A stretch of DNA of 64,000 nucleotides from Hahella sp050299855 (GCA_050299855.1 JBNKWQ010000042.1:62001-126000); one strand, 5' to 3'. Shown: positions 8,505 through 18,144, numbered from the stretch's first letter. Notes: generated by a model from the sequence alone, not told the origin. Program-made: numbers and translations.

Positions 8505-10082
8505 TTATTCCCACTCAATGGTAGCAGGTGGCTTGGAAGAAACGTCATAAGTCACTCGCGATACGCCGGAGATTTCATTTATAATCCGGTTCGACACTTT
8601 CTCCAACATGTCATAAGGAAGATGCGCCCAACGTGCCGTCATAAAGTCGATAGTTTCTACCGCTCGAAGCGCAATCACGTACTCATAGCGCCGGGCATCC
8701 CCAACCACCCCGACAGACTTCACCGGCAGGAAAACTGCAAATGCCTGGGAGGTTTTGTGGTAAAGGTCTGCACGGTGTAACTCCTCAATAAAGATAGCGT
8801 CTGCCAGCCGTAGAATATCTGCATACTCTTTCTTCACCTCACCCAGAATACGCACTCCCAGGCCAGGTCCCGGGAAGGGGTGACGGTAGACCATGTCATA
8901 AGGCAACCCCAATTCCAGGCCGATCTTACGTACTTCGTCTTTAAATAACTCACGCAGTGGTTCAACAAGCTTCATTTCCATGTCTTCAGGTAATCCGCCC
9001 ACATTGTGATGGGACTTGATGACATGGGCTTTACCAGTCTTGGCAGCAGCGGATTCAATGACATCCGGATAGATAGTGCCCTGCGCTAACCAGTTAACGT
9101 CCTTAATTTTAGTGGCCTCGGCATCAAACACTTCAATGAAGGTGTGGCCGATTATCTTGCGCTTCTCTTCAGGGTCCGCAACTCCGGCCAGCTTGCCCAG
9201 GAATTGCTCCTGTGCATCGGCACGTATGACTTTAATCCCCATATTCTTGGCGAACATATCCATAACCTGATCGCCTTCATGCAGTCTAAGCAAGCCGTTA
9301 TCCACAAATACACAGGTCAATTGATCACCGATAGCCTTGTGCAACAGAGCGGCCACCACTGACGAATCGACACCACCGGATAACGCCAGCAGCACCTTAT
9401 CGGAACCTACGGTTGTCCGGATCTGTGCAACCGCATCTTCAATGATTCGCCCAGGCGTCCAAAGCTGTTCGCATCCACAAATGTTCACAGCAAAGCGCTC
9501 TAGAATTCGGAGACCTTGTTGTGTATGGGTGACTTCCGGGTGGAACTGAACCCCAAACCATGGCCTGCTTTCATGCTGCATCGCAGCAATTGGCGCAGTT
9601 TCAGTGGATGCTGATAAAACAAATCCTTCCGGAAGAACGACAACCTTGTCGCCATGGCTCATCCATACATCCAGCAACGGCGCGCCGTCTTCATCCACAT
9701 GGTCTTTGACATTCTCAAACAGGCTGCCGGCATGACGCACTTTCACTTGCGCATAGCCAAACTCGCTCTTGTCAGACCCGGCAACCTTACCACCCATTTG
9801 TTCCGCCATGGTCTGCATGCCATAGCAAATGCCCAGCAAAGGTAAATCCATGCCAAACAAGCATTCAGGCGCACGAGGAGTATCCAGTGCCGTCACGGAT
9901 TCCGGACCTCCAGCGAGAATCACGCCTTTGGGATTGAAAGCCTTAATGTCCTCTTCGCTAATATCAAAGGGATAAATTTCGCAATAAACCCCAATCTCTC
10001 TCACGCGACGGGCTATGAGCTGGGTGTACTGAGATCCAAAATCAAGAATCAGGATGCGGTGGGAGTGAATATTTACGGACAT
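8505..10082 (-). CDS. guaA: GMP synthase (glutamine-hydrolysing)
   Basis: This 525-residue enzyme converts XMP to GMP using glutamine. The N-terminal class I amidotransferase domain has the nucleophile loop GICYGMQ near residue 86 and the HPEVTHT His/Glu pair near residue 180. The ATP-pyrophosphatase domain carries the P-loop ALSGGVDSSV near residue 235. The C-terminal dimerisation domain ends KPPATIEWE, the canonical terminus. It lies downstream of guaB with an intrinsic terminator in the 73-bp gap. Confidence 0.98.
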   Translation of the reverse strand: MSVNIHSHRILILDFGSQYTQLIARRVREIGVYCEIYPFDISEEDIKAFNPKGVILAGGPESVTALDTPRAPECLFGMDLPLLGICYGMQTMAEQMGGKVAGSDKSEFGYAQVKVRHAGSLFENVKDHVDEDGAPLLDVWMSHGDKVVVLPEGFVLSASTETAPIAAMQHESRPWFGVQFHPEVTHTQQGLRILERFAVNICGCEQLWTPGRIIEDAVAQIRTTVGSDKVLLALSGGVDSSVVAALLHKAIGDQLTCVFVDNGLLRLHEGDQVMDMFAKNMGIKVIRADAQEQFLGKLAGVADPEEKRKIIGHTFIEVFDAEATKIKDVNWLAQGTIYPDVIESAAAKTGKAHVIKSHHNVGGLPEDMEMKLVEPLRELFKDEVRKIGLELGLPYDMVYRHPFPGPGLGVRILGEVKKEYADILRLADAIFIEELHRADLYHKTSQAFAVFLPVKSVGVVGDARRYEYVIALRAVETIDFMTARWAHLPYDMLEKVSNRIINEISGVSRVTYDVSSKPPATIEWE

Positions 10083-10100
10083 TCGTGTCGTTCCTCAGAC

Positions 10101-10132
10101 AAAAAACAACAGCGGGGCTGTCGAGCCCCGCT
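10101..10132 (-). terminator. Hairpin terminator/attenuator between guaB and guaA
   Basis: A perfect 9-bp stem, AGCGGGGCT (10111-10119) with AGCCCCGCT (10124-10132) and a 4-nt loop, is followed on the minus strand by GTTG and a run of six T (10101-10106). It should stop or reduce transcription from guaB into guaA, letting the two genes be expressed at different levels. Confidence 0.75.
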
Positions 10133-10155
10133 TTAGCATAGTGTGTTAGAGCGCT

Positions 10156-11625
10156 CTACCCGGCCCTGTAGTTCGGCGCTTCCTTGGTGATAGTGACATC
10201 ATGAACATGACTTTCACTGATTCCCGCACTGGTGATTCGTGTGAACTGCGGCTTGGTACGCATTTCCTCGATGGTCTGGCAACCGGTATAGCCCATGGAG
10301 GCGCGCAAGCCGCCCATCAACTGATGGACAACATTGGTCAATGGCCCCTTGCTGGCAACCCGGCCTTCTATACCTTCCGGCACCAGTTTTTCCACACCGG
10401 AGCTGGCATCCTGGAAATAACGGTCACTACTACCCTGGCTTTGGGACATTGCGCCCAGAGACCCCATACCGCGATAGGCTTTGTAGCTGCGTCCCTGAAA
10501 CAGTTCAACCTCACCAGGGGACTCATCGGTACCTGCCAAAAGACCTCCGATCATGACGACGGAGGCTCCAGCAGCAATCGCTTTAGCAATATCACCGGAA
10601 AAACGGATACCGCCATCAGCGACCAAAGGCACACCATGGGGCTTCAATGCTTCTGCAACATTGGCCACAGCAGAGATCTGCGGGACACCGATACCAGCGA
10701 CAATACGAGTAGTACAGATCGATCCTGGGCCAATCCCCACTTTTACTCCGTCAGCCCCAGCTTCAACCAGTGCCAGCGCAGCTTCGGCCGTCGCAATATT
10801 ACCGCCGATAACCTGTACTTCGGGGAATCTCTGCTTTACCCAGCGAATTCGATCTAGTACACCTTTTGAGTGTCCATGAGCCGTATCCACCACAATGACA
10901 TCAACGCCGGCGGAGGCCAGCGCAGCCACTCGCTCATCAGTGCCTTCACCGGTGCCAACTGCAGCGCCGACTCGCAAACGGCCTTGTTCGTCTTTGCTGG
11001 CATGAGGAAAGTCACGGGCTTTCTGAATATCTTTCAGCGTTACCAGGCCCTTGAGTTCAAACTCATCATTGACTACCAGTACTTTTTCAATACGGTGACG
11101 GTGCAACAATTCAATGACAGTATCGTTATCCGTCCCCTCTTTCGCCGTGACCAACTTTTCTTTCGGGGTCATCAGTTCGGCAACTTTCTTATTGAGATCT
11201 TTCTCAAAGCGGATATCACGCCCGGTAATAATGCCGACCAGATCCTTGCCATCGACTACCGGCAGACCACTGATGTTGTTGGCCATGGTGATATCACGAA
11301 CTTCGCGGACAGTGGTTGTCGGAGTCACGGTAATAGGATCTTTGACCACACCACTTTCGAATTTCTTAACAGAGCGTACTTCCGCTGCCTGCTGTTCGGC
11401 GGTCATATTTTTGTGAATAATCCCAATGCCCCCGTCCTGCGCCAGAGCAATAGCCAGACGAGCTTCGGTGACCGTATCCATGGCTGCAGAGACCAACGGA
11501 AGGTTCAGGGTAATATTTCGGGTCAGTTGGGTTTTCAGACTGACATCTTTAGGGAGAACTTCGGAATATCCGGGAATGAGGAGGACATCATCGAACGTAA
11601 GCGCTTCCTGAGCTACTCGAAGCAT
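10156..11625 (-). CDS. guaB: IMP dehydrogenase
   Basis: The 489-residue enzyme catalyses the NAD-dependent oxidation of IMP to XMP, the committed step to guanine nucleotides. It starts MLRVAQEALTFDDVLLIPG, has a CBS-domain pair at about residues 95-205, the catalytic-cysteine loop GPGSICTTRIVAG near residue 300, and the flap segment YRGMGSLGAM near residue 400. Full length. With guaA it makes the guanine branch of purine synthesis. Confidence 0.98.
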   Translation of the reverse strand: MLRVAQEALTFDDVLLIPGYSEVLPKDVSLKTQLTRNITLNLPLVSAAMDTVTEARLAIALAQDGGIGIIHKNMTAEQQAAEVRSVKKFESGVVKDPITVTPTTTVREVRDITMANNISGLPVVDGKDLVGIITGRDIRFEKDLNKKVAELMTPKEKLVTAKEGTDNDTVIELLHRHRIEKVLVVNDEFELKGLVTLKDIQKARDFPHASKDEQGRLRVGAAVGTGEGTDERVAALASAGVDVIVVDTAHGHSKGVLDRIRWVKQRFPEVQVIGGNIATAEAALALVEAGADGVKVGIGPGSICTTRIVAGIGVPQISAVANVAEALKPHGVPLVADGGIRFSGDIAKAIAAGASVVMIGGLLAGTDESPGEVELFQGRSYKAYRGMGSLGAMSQSQGSSDRYFQDASSGVEKLVPEGIEGRVASKGPLTNVVHQLMGGLRASMGYTGCQTIEEMRTKPQFTRITSAGISESHVHDVTITKEAPNYRAG

Positions 11626-11919
11626 ATGAATCGCCTTTTACTTTCAGGTAAGTTAATCGGAGCATTATAAATTTTCGCGGCCTGCCAGTAAACTTGCGGA
11701 GAACACTAATATCCTGTCTTCCGACATTATCTTGGTCATTTAACGTCAAATTAGCGTCCGGGTTACCGAATGGAGAGGATTACCAAGACCGAATGTCATA
11801 TTAGCCCTTACTGCAAAACCCAATTAACCACCCCCAATAGCATAGGAATCGCGAGTCGCATCTGTATAATTCCACCCACACTTTTCAGTATTAAGACGAA
11901 TCCAGTGACACAAGACTCT

Positions 11920-13248
11920 ATGCAACGCCCGCTCACAGTCTCAGAACTGAACCGCCAGGCCCGCAACCTGCTGGAAGTCAGTTTTATGCAGATACTGGTC
12001 ACTGGTGAGATTTCCAACTTCAGCGCCCCCAGTTCCGGCCACTGGTACTTTACCCTCAAAGATGACAAAGCCCAGGTGCGTTGCGCCATGTTCAGAAACC
12101 GCAACATGTTCCTGAGTAAACGGCCGCAAAATGGCGATGCCGTGACCCTCCACGCTAAAGTCAGCCTTTATGAAGGTCGGGGTGAATTCCAGCTAATTGC
12201 TGAATCTTTGCAGGCTGCAGGGGAAGGTGCACTGAGGCTGGCTTATGAAGAATTAAAAACAAAGTTGCTTAAAGAAGGCTTGTTTGATGACAAGCACAAG
12301 CGCCCTATTCCTCGCTTACCAAAAGCGGTGGGAATTGTGACGTCACCAACCGGTGCTGCTATCCGGGATATATTAAGCGTATTAAAGGCTCGATTTGCCT
12401 CTATCCCGGTGTTCGTTTTTCCGGTCCCCGTCCAGGGTAAGGAGGCAGCACCCGCCATTGTCAAAGCCATTCAGAATGCCAATAAGTGTCAGATCTGTGA
12501 TGTTCTGATCGTGGGTCGGGGCGGCGGATCATTGGAGGACTTATGGGCCTTTAATGAGGAGCCCGTTGCCCGAGCTATTGCCGTCAGCGATATCCCTATT
12601 GTCAGCGCCGTTGGCCATGAAACCGACTTTACCATTGCCGACCTGGTGGCAGACTGGCGTGCCCCCACCCCCTCCGCCGCTGCCGAGAAAGTCAGCCCGG
12701 ACTTCCATGACTGGTTGGATCGCTTCCAACAATTACAACTCAGAATGGAACGCCAGATGAGCCGACAATTGCGTCAACGCTCTGAGCAGGTGGAAAGTCT
12801 ACGATTGCGTCTCAAGCATCCCGGCAGAAGATTACAGGAGCTTGCTCAGAGACTGGATGAACAGGAATCACGCCTGCGTCGAAGTATGGGAGCCACGCTT
12901 ACCCAGCGACAGGACAGGTTGAACAATACATTTCAACGCCTGCAGTTAATTCATCCGGAAAAGAAAATACTACTGTATAGAGAAAAGCTTGCACTGGCAC
13001 AGAGCCAGCTCACCAGGGCGACCAAAGTACTGATAGATCAAAAGCGCCAGAGTCTGGCTAAAACAGCGGCGCTTATGGATGGAGTCAGCCCCCTAGCCAC
13101 GTTGAGTCGTGGCTATTCGATTACCTGTTCAGAATCAGGAGACATATTACGCAGCCATAGTCAGGTAAAGGTGGGCGATAAAGTGGTCAGCCGCCTGCAC
13201 GATGGCGAACTTTTATGCTCTGTTGAGGCCTCCAAGTCAGCTATATAG
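11920..13248 (+). CDS. xseA: Exodeoxyribonuclease VII large subunit
   Basis: The product (about 442 residues) is the catalytic large subunit of exonuclease VII, which degrades single-stranded DNA into short oligonucleotides. The N-terminal OB-fold (GEISNFSAPSSGHWYFTLKD) is followed by the catalytic domain motifs IVGRGGGSLEDLW and VSAVGHETDFTIADLVAD, then a long coiled-coil region rich in Arg, Gln and Leu. The ATG at 11920 best fits homologues; an in-frame GTG at 11905 is possible. The frame stays open upstream to 11770, but that extension looks non-coding. It is divergent from guaB, and xseB is not adjacent. Confidence 0.94.
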   Translation: MQRPLTVSELNRQARNLLEVSFMQILVTGEISNFSAPSSGHWYFTLKDDKAQVRCAMFRNRNMFLSKRPQNGDAVTLHAKVSLYEGRGEFQLIAESLQAAGEGALRLAYEELKTKLLKEGLFDDKHKRPIPRLPKAVGIVTSPTGAAIRDILSVLKARFASIPVFVFPVPVQGKEAAPAIVKAIQNANKCQICDVLIVGRGGGSLEDLWAFNEEPVARAIAVSDIPIVSAVGHETDFTIADLVADWRAPTPSAAAEKVSPDFHDWLDRFQQLQLRMERQMSRQLRQRSEQVESLRLRLKHPGRRLQELAQRLDEQESRLRRSMGATLTQRQDRLNNTFQRLQLIHPEKKILLYREKLALAQSQLTRATKVLIDQKRQSLAKTAALMDGVSPLATLSRGYSITCSESGDILRSHSQVKVGDKVVSRLHDGELLCSVEASKSAI

Positions 13249-13251
13249 GGA

Positions 13252-13331
13252 ATCGGCACTATTACGCTTTGGCCGGCAACACTTCTCTTTGTCCGGCACG
13301 ACTTCTCTATAGCCGACACTATTTCTCTTTA
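13252..13331. repeat. Imperfect tandem repeat, 4 x 20 bp
   Basis: Four 20-bp units start at 13252, 13272, 13292 and 13312, with core GCCGGCAC-N2-CTTCTCTTT. The array begins 3 bp after the xseA stop. Its last unit contains the stop codon of the convergent thioesterase gene (13319-13321, minus strand), so the array occupies the whole intergenic gap. Confidence 0.85.
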
Positions 13332-13765
13332 ATAGGTAATAAAAAGTGAGCCCGGGCCAATGCAATGGGCTCCTGCTTTTTCTTCTGCCACGCACTGATG
13401 TTGACATTAGCTACCCGATTCCCCTGCCTTGTCAGCCGACATTCGGCATAGGTTTCCTGGTGCATACCGGCACGCAGATAATCCAGCGAGAAATCCACGA
13501 TTCTGGGCAGATCGTCAATCTCCATAAAGATAGCCAGATGAAATGCCGCGGCAATTTCCATAAAGCCACCCAAAACACCACCGTGAATTGCCGGCAAAAT
13601 CGGGTTACCCAGATTCTGATCCCGATTCGGCAAAACAAACACCACTTCATTGCCAAAACGTTCACAGCGCACGCCCAACGTCTGGGCATAAGGGATCGTC
13701 TGCAACAACTGGTTATAATCGCCGGTATGATGGGCCAGCTGCACCAGCCTGGGCAAATTAACCAT
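13319..13765 (-). CDS. PaaI-family (hotdog) thioesterase
   Basis: Starting at ATG 13765 the product is about 148 residues. It has the hotdog-fold pattern of the PaaI/4HBT family: a GNPILPAIHGGVLGGFMEIAA helix-start motif near residue 60 and a DFSLDYLRAG strand that packs in the dimer. These enzymes hydrolyse acyl-CoA thioesters. The start overlaps the end of the upstream thioesterase gene by 8 bp (ATGGTTAA contains both start and stop), implying translational coupling. The frame is open further upstream, but that region encodes the neighbour. The substrate is unknown. Confidence 0.85.
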   Translation of the reverse strand: MVNLPRLVQLAHHTGDYNQLLQTIPYAQTLGVRCERFGNEVVFVLPNRDQNLGNPILPAIHGGVLGGFMEIAAAFHLAIFMEIDDLPRIVDFSLDYLRAGMHQETYAECRLTRQGNRVANVNISAWQKKKQEPIALARAHFLLPIKEK

Positions 13766-14315
13766 ACTTGCCCTCCTTGCTGTCAGCAGCATTGGTGAGA
13801 GGCCTATCCAAACCTTCAATTTGTTGCCAGAACCAGTCCGGCGACGCCTTTCTGCCAATCCGCATAAAGGTCGCTACACACTGGGCCACAGTAACCTCGG
13901 GGTGACGCTGAAATGCCTCGCAGCGGGTAAAGATAATCGTATTGGTAATCCGATAGCAGGTGGCTCGGGCATAAACGGGTTTGCCCGGCTCTGCGGGACG
14001 CATATAGTCCACGCGTAAGTCCAGCGTGGGACACAACTCCAACTCGGGAAGGCAGCACAAAATACAGCTTCCGGAGGCAGTATCCATCAGTGTTGTGATT
14101 GCTCCACCGTGGATAACGCCGGTATCCATGTTACCGATAATTTTGTCGTGGTAAGGCAACTCCAACTCAAGTCCTTTCTCGTTGGCACTGATTGGAGCAA
14201 TTCCCAGCTCCCGGCATTGGTTGAGGCTTTTTATAAAGCGGTCGACAAAACCAAAACGGACGGGATCATTGGTCCAGGGTTCATACTGCATTATAGGATC
14301 CTGTTTATCTGTCAT
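13758..14315 (-). CDS. PaaI-family (hotdog) thioesterase
   Basis: This 185-residue hotdog-fold protein has the family motif NMDTGVIHGGAITTLMDTASG near residues 62-82 and the LDLRVDYMRPAEPG strand near residue 100. It is the first gene of a two-gene unit with the overlapping thioesterase downstream. The two paralogues share the fold but are clearly diverged, so they may form a heteromer or handle different acyl-CoAs. The same pairing of adjacent PaaI-like genes occurs in other Gammaproteobacteria, with no established role. Confidence 0.85.
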   Translation of the reverse strand: MTDKQDPIMQYEPWTNDPVRFGFVDRFIKSLNQCRELGIAPISANEKGLELELPYHDKIIGNMDTGVIHGGAITTLMDTASGSCILCCLPELELCPTLDLRVDYMRPAEPGKPVYARATCYRITNTIIFTRCEAFQRHPEVTVAQCVATFMRIGRKASPDWFWQQIEGLDRPLTNAADSKEGKYG

Positions 14316-14325
14316 TTTTGATGCC

Positions 14326-14393
14326 TGTTTTGGATAACTGATTTTGATAACTGTTATTGGTAACTATTTACTGACAACTTTTGTATCTTTCAG
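14326..14393. repeat. Degenerate 13-14 bp repeat upstream of thioesterase pair
   Basis: The gap between the thioesterase pair and the DUF599 gene holds about five degenerate copies of a unit like TTTTGATAACTG (TTTTGGATAACTG, ATTTTGATAACTG, TTATTGGTAACT, ATTTACTGACAACT). Unit length drifts by a base, so this is weaker than the other arrays. Confidence 0.5.
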
Positions 14394-14404
14394 ATAGCCG
14401 AGAT

Positions 14405-15112
14405 TCAGGCTGTATTGCCATCATCAAATGACTTCCCCGCACTCAGGGCTTTCAGAGCTCTGGAACGGAACTCACGGTGATACAACACAATCACCACCAG
14501 TGTTGTCACCACCATAAACAGCACCGGATGAATAAACCAGGTCAGGACAGCCATGCTGTAGTAATAAGCGCGCAGCCCCAGGTTAAACGCATCTCCTGCC
14601 AGGTTGGCAATGCGGGTGGCATTTGAGGCCAAGGCTTCCCGCGCCCCAGAACTGATTTTGTCTTCATAGGTCATGGGCGCACTGCCGATAAGCACCGCAC
14701 AGAAATTATACTGCCGCATAGACCAAGTGAACTTAAAGAAAGAATAGATGTAGACGGCGCAGAGTAATACCAGCTTGGCTTCCCACATCATTTTGGAACT
14801 GGAAGCAATCCAGGGAACTTCTGCAAAAACGGACAAAGCAGTATCCGCATAGCCAATGGCAGTTAATAGACCGGCCAGTATCAGCAAACTGCTTGAAGCA
14901 AAAAAAGCACCGTTACGTTCCAGATTCCCTACCACCGAAGCATCTGCTATACGAGCATCTCTCATCAGCATACGACGCATCCAGTCGCCCCGGTACATAT
15001 CCAGAGTATTCGACAGGCAGGACCGTCTCCGTGCCCAATAGTTTGAACCATGGGTGTATCCCACCGTCCAAACCAGAAACCAAGCTAACGCAACAACATC
15101 AAGAACTTCCAT
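14405..15112 (-). CDS. DUF599-family membrane protein
   Basis: This 235-residue protein begins with a hydrophobic helix (VVALAWFLVWTVGY). The conserved RRRSCLSNTLDMYRGDWMRRM loop follows, then three or four further hydrophobic segments (for example FFASSSLLILAGLLTAIGY and MAVLTWFIHPVLFMVVTTLVVIV). This matches the DUF599 family of bacterial and plant membrane proteins of unknown function. It probably resides in the inner membrane and is monocistronic, divergent from the M48 protease. Confidence 0.85.
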   Translation of the reverse strand: MEVLDVVALAWFLVWTVGYTHGSNYWARRRSCLSNTLDMYRGDWMRRMLMRDARIADASVVGNLERNGAFFASSSLLILAGLLTAIGYADTALSVFAEVPWIASSSKMMWEAKLVLLCAVYIYSFFKFTWSMRQYNFCAVLIGSAPMTYEDKISSGAREALASNATRIANLAGDAFNLGLRAYYYSMAVLTWFIHPVLFMVVTTLVVIVLYHREFRSRALKALSAGKSFDDGNTA

Positions 15113-15217
15113 AATCGCTCATTCACTTATCATTCAGCAGACATCTGCTACTATGTTGGGCGCATATTGTGATCGAATCGACATTGAATGTCATGATCAG
15201 GGGAACCACTTAACCTC

Positions 15218-16831
15218 ATGAGAAATAAACACCTCCACCTTCAAACCATCTCGAATATGACCAGACTGATAGTTCGCCAAAGTTCGATAAAGACCTTCAC
15301 CAGCCTCCACCTATTGCTTACTTTACTATTTATAGCTGGATGCTCGGTAAATCCTGTCACCGGAAATCGCGAACTGATGCTGATCAGCGAACAGCAGGAA
15401 TTTGCCATCGGCGCTGAGCAATATGAACCCGCACAGCAATCACAGGGTGGGCTCTATGTTGTAGACCCGGAGCTGACTTTTTATGTTCAGAGTGTAGGAC
15501 GCAAACTGGCCGCAGTGAGTGACAGGCCGGATCTACCCTATGAGTTTGTGGTCCTGAACAACTCTGTACCCAATGCGTGGGCTCTGCCCTCAGGCAAGAT
15601 TGCGATAAATAGGGGTTTGCTGACTGAGCTGGAAGATGAAGCCCAGCTGGCGGCAGTGCTCGGACATGAGATCGTCCATGCGGCCGCTCGCCACAGCGCC
15701 AAACAACTGCAGTCCAACCTGCTTATCTCAGCCACGGTTGCCGGGTTGGGCATGGCATTGGATTCCGACTATAAGGACCTGATCGTGGGCGGAGCAGCCC
15801 TGGGGGCTGGGCTGGCCGTAGCCAAGTATGGTCGCGATCAGGAATTGGAATCCGACCATTATGGTATGCAATACATGGTGAATGCGGGTTATGATCCACA
15901 AGCCGCCGTTGAGCTCCAGGAGATTTTTGTCAATCTTTCCAAAGGCAAATCCTCCGGCTGGCTGGACGGCTTGTTTGCTTCACACCCGCCATCTCCGGAG
16001 CGGGTCACCGCCAACAAGACCACCATGCAGTCTTTACCCCATCCAACTTTCCGCGGCAAACGGGAGCATACCGCGGCTACCGCCCGTTTAAGGCGCACGA
16101 TTCCTGCCTATGAAGCCTACGAGGCCGGACAAACGCTGCTTACAAAGAAAGACTACGAAGGGGCACTGCTGAAAGCCGACCAAGCCATAAAAATTGAACC
16201 GGATGAAGCGCTTTTCTATTCCCTCAAGGGAGATGCCTATAAGGCAAAGGGACAGCCGAAAAAGGCTGAGGCGGCTTACAATCATGCTCTCAAGCTTAAC
16301 CCTGAGTACTTTGCCAATCACCTGAAGCGAGGCCTACTGAATAAAGAAGAAGGTAATCATGTCCAGGCTCTGCAAGATCTGACCCGGGCCAACGACCTGC
16401 TGCCCACCTCGGTCGCTTATTTGAATATGGGAGACATCGAAGCCCAGAACAAAAATGCTGATCTAGCGTTAGGTTATTACCAGCAGGCCGCAGAAGGGAC
16501 AGGCCCGATAGGTGATACCGCGAGGGAAAAGTTTGCCAGAATGGATTTTCCCCGCAACCCAGATAAATACCTGTCCATCGAACAGCTAAAAGACAACCAC
16601 AACCGCGGATTTGTAGCGATCACCAACCGAAGCGCTATCCATATTTCCAGAGTTTTGGTAGAAGTATCACTGGTCAATAGTTCCGGATGGATTTTGGACA
16701 AAGAAACGCTCTCGTTTGAAGACCTGAACCCAGGGCAACAGACTAATCCACTATTCAGTAAACTGGCAACACGAGTGCGGACCGACAAGGACACTCGCAT
16801 GATCACTAAAGTCAAAAGCTACAAACTATAG
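15218..16831 (+). CDS. M48-family lipoprotein metalloprotease with TPR domain (BepA-like)
   Basis: This 537-residue protein has an N-terminal signal with a lipobox-like LFIAGCS (Cys near residue 42), suggesting a periplasm-facing lipoprotein. The zinc site is HEIVH (H150, E151, H154), with a downstream ExxxD third-ligand motif near residues 209-213. Residues from about 290 to 440 form tetratricopeptide repeats (YEGALLKADQAIKIEPDEAL and following). This architecture matches BepA/YfgC-type proteases that act in outer-membrane protein assembly quality control. The start is uncertain: ATG 15218 lacks a well-spaced ribosome site, and ATG 15257 is an alternative. Confidence 0.9.
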   Translation: MRNKHLHLQTISNMTRLIVRQSSIKTFTSLHLLLTLLFIAGCSVNPVTGNRELMLISEQQEFAIGAEQYEPAQQSQGGLYVVDPELTFYVQSVGRKLAAVSDRPDLPYEFVVLNNSVPNAWALPSGKIAINRGLLTELEDEAQLAAVLGHEIVHAAARHSAKQLQSNLLISATVAGLGMALDSDYKDLIVGGAALGAGLAVAKYGRDQELESDHYGMQYMVNAGYDPQAAVELQEIFVNLSKGKSSGWLDGLFASHPPSPERVTANKTTMQSLPHPTFRGKREHTAATARLRRTIPAYEAYEAGQTLLTKKDYEGALLKADQAIKIEPDEALFYSLKGDAYKAKGQPKKAEAAYNHALKLNPEYFANHLKRGLLNKEEGNHVQALQDLTRANDLLPTSVAYLNMGDIEAQNKNADLALGYYQQAAEGTGPIGDTAREKFARMDFPRNPDKYLSIEQLKDNHNRGFVAITNRSAIHISRVLVEVSLVNSSGWILDKETLSFEDLNPGQQTNPLFSKLATRVRTDKDTRMITKVKSYKL

Positions 16832-16871
16832 AACCACCGCCGTCTGAGCTGACAATGAGGACAGGCAATAA

Positions 16872-16897
16872 AAAAAGAGGCTAACCAGCCTCTTTTT
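16872..16897. terminator. Bidirectional intrinsic terminator
   Basis: A perfect stem, AAAAAGAGGCT with AGCCTCTTTTT and the 4-nt loop AACC, lies between the convergent protease gene and the small minus-strand gene. The A/T runs on both sides make it work in either direction. Confidence 0.9.
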
Positions 16898-16924
16898 ATT
16901 TCACCGCTTTTAAACCGGGTTCAA

Positions 16925-17161
16925 CTAGAGAATGACATGCACTCTACGGTTATTGAATACCAGGCCAAAATGGTTTGCGATCTGATTTTTGCCTGATTGC
17001 ACCAGGCTAGTCACTTCGCGGACACTAAGCTCTGCTGGTATATTGCCGGGAATGAGTTCTCTCAACTCACCACCGAATGAATAAAAACCCAGTGTCATTC
17101 CGCTGGAATGAACAGCGCGCTTAGTCCCTCTTTCTATTTTCCAGTCCACAACAACTTCCAT
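16925..17161 (-). CDS. Small hypothetical protein
   Basis: This open frame of 78 codons is headed by ATG and encodes a mixed-composition protein (MEVVVDWKIERGTKRAV...). It has no signal peptide, membrane segment or motif I recognise. It ends just beyond a bidirectional terminator shared with the protease gene, which supports its being a transcribed gene. It lies about 90 bp from the LysR gene on the same strand. Confidence 0.55.
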   Translation of the reverse strand: MEVVVDWKIERGTKRAVHSSGMTLGFYSFGGELRELIPGNIPAELSVREVTSLVQSGKNQIANHFGLVFNNRRVHVIL

Positions 17162-17250
17162 TGCTTACTTGATGAATTCAGGGTCCAGTCTATTGCATCA
17201 TTTGGGAGCAGTATGTAGTGGCTTGCCGTAAACTTCGGTAATTGCTTATT

Positions 17251-18144
17251 TTATTGAGTTTTTTCCATTTCCGTCTGGCTTAGCAAAAACGCCAGAAATG
17301 CCTGGTTGGCTTTAGAAAGATAACCGTCTTTGCGCCAGGCGATATTCAGGTCCAGCCAGATCGGGGGATTAAAAGAGCGCGTGACCAGATCCTGATCCTC
17401 TGCCACCACCATCGCCAGCAAGGTGGAGATGCCGAAACCATGTTTGATAATAGACTTAATCAGCGGTATCAGGTTGGTTTCAAAGCCGATTTTTGGCTCA
17501 TGCCTGGTTTGCTTAGCTAGACGATCGACCACCTTACGGTGAAAGTAGCCTTCCTTGAACATCACCAGCTCTTCGCCGAAAAACTGGGCCGCTGTAATGC
17601 TATCCATGCTAGCAAAGAAATGGTTTTGGTCCACGGTCACCAACATCTCTTCCCGCAAAATTGGCCGGGCTTCGAGTACTTCAGGCACAGACTCTGCCAC
17701 AATCACCCCAAGATCCAGCTCACCTTGTTCCAGCATCTGCTGTAGCTGCCAGGTACCGGCTTCAATAACTTCAAGATTCAGGCTGGGATACCGGTGGCGG
17801 AACGCCATCAGGATAGGGGGAAAATAATAAGAACCCAGCATACTGGGAATACCCACGCGCACCTCCCCTCGTGTCAGCCCCTTCAGCTCCTGCATTTCCA
17901 GTTCAGCGTCATCCAGGGCCCGAATAATTTTCTCTGCATGGAGGTAAAGGCGTGCACCCTCATCCGTCAACGATACTTTGCGGTCGGCCCGATGGAACAA
18001 TGTCAGTTCAAGTTCTTCCTCTAACTTACGGATGGCCATGCTGACAGCGGGCTGTGCGATTCCCAGCGCTTCAGCCGCACGGGTAAAACTCAGCAAACGG
18101 GCGACCGTAAGAAAGTAACGTAAGGGTTTGGCATCCATAAGCAT
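17251..18144 (-). CDS. LysR-family transcriptional regulator
   Basis: This 297-residue regulator has an N-terminal winged HTH (FTRAAEALGIAQPAVSMAIRKLEEELELTLFHR, residues about 20-52) and a C-terminal periplasmic-binding-like effector domain. It is divergent from an MFS transporter gene with a 142-bp shared region, the classic arrangement in which a LysR protein regulates its neighbour. The organisation resembles E. coli ynfL-ynfM. The start could be ATG 18144 or ATG 18138. Confidence 0.93.
   Translation of the reverse strand: MLMDAKPLRYFLTVARLLSFTRAAEALGIAQPAVSMAIRKLEEELELTLFHRADRKVSLTDEGARLYLHAEKIIRALDDAELEMQELKGLTRGEVRVGIPSMLGSYYFPPILMAFRHRYPSLNLEVIEAGTWQLQQMLEQGELDLGVIVAESVPEVLEARPILREEMLVTVDQNHFFASMDSITAAQFFGEELVMFKEGYFHRKVVDRLAKQTRHEPKIGFETNLIPLIKSIIKHGFGISTLLAMVVAEDQDLVTRSFNPPIWLDLNIAWRKDGYLSKANQAFLAFLLSQTEMEKTQ

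Noticed and set aside
10870..11670. 266-codon plus-strand frame opposite guaB
   Set aside because: It is a long antisense frame produced by the codon pattern of guaB. guaB itself is unmistakable.
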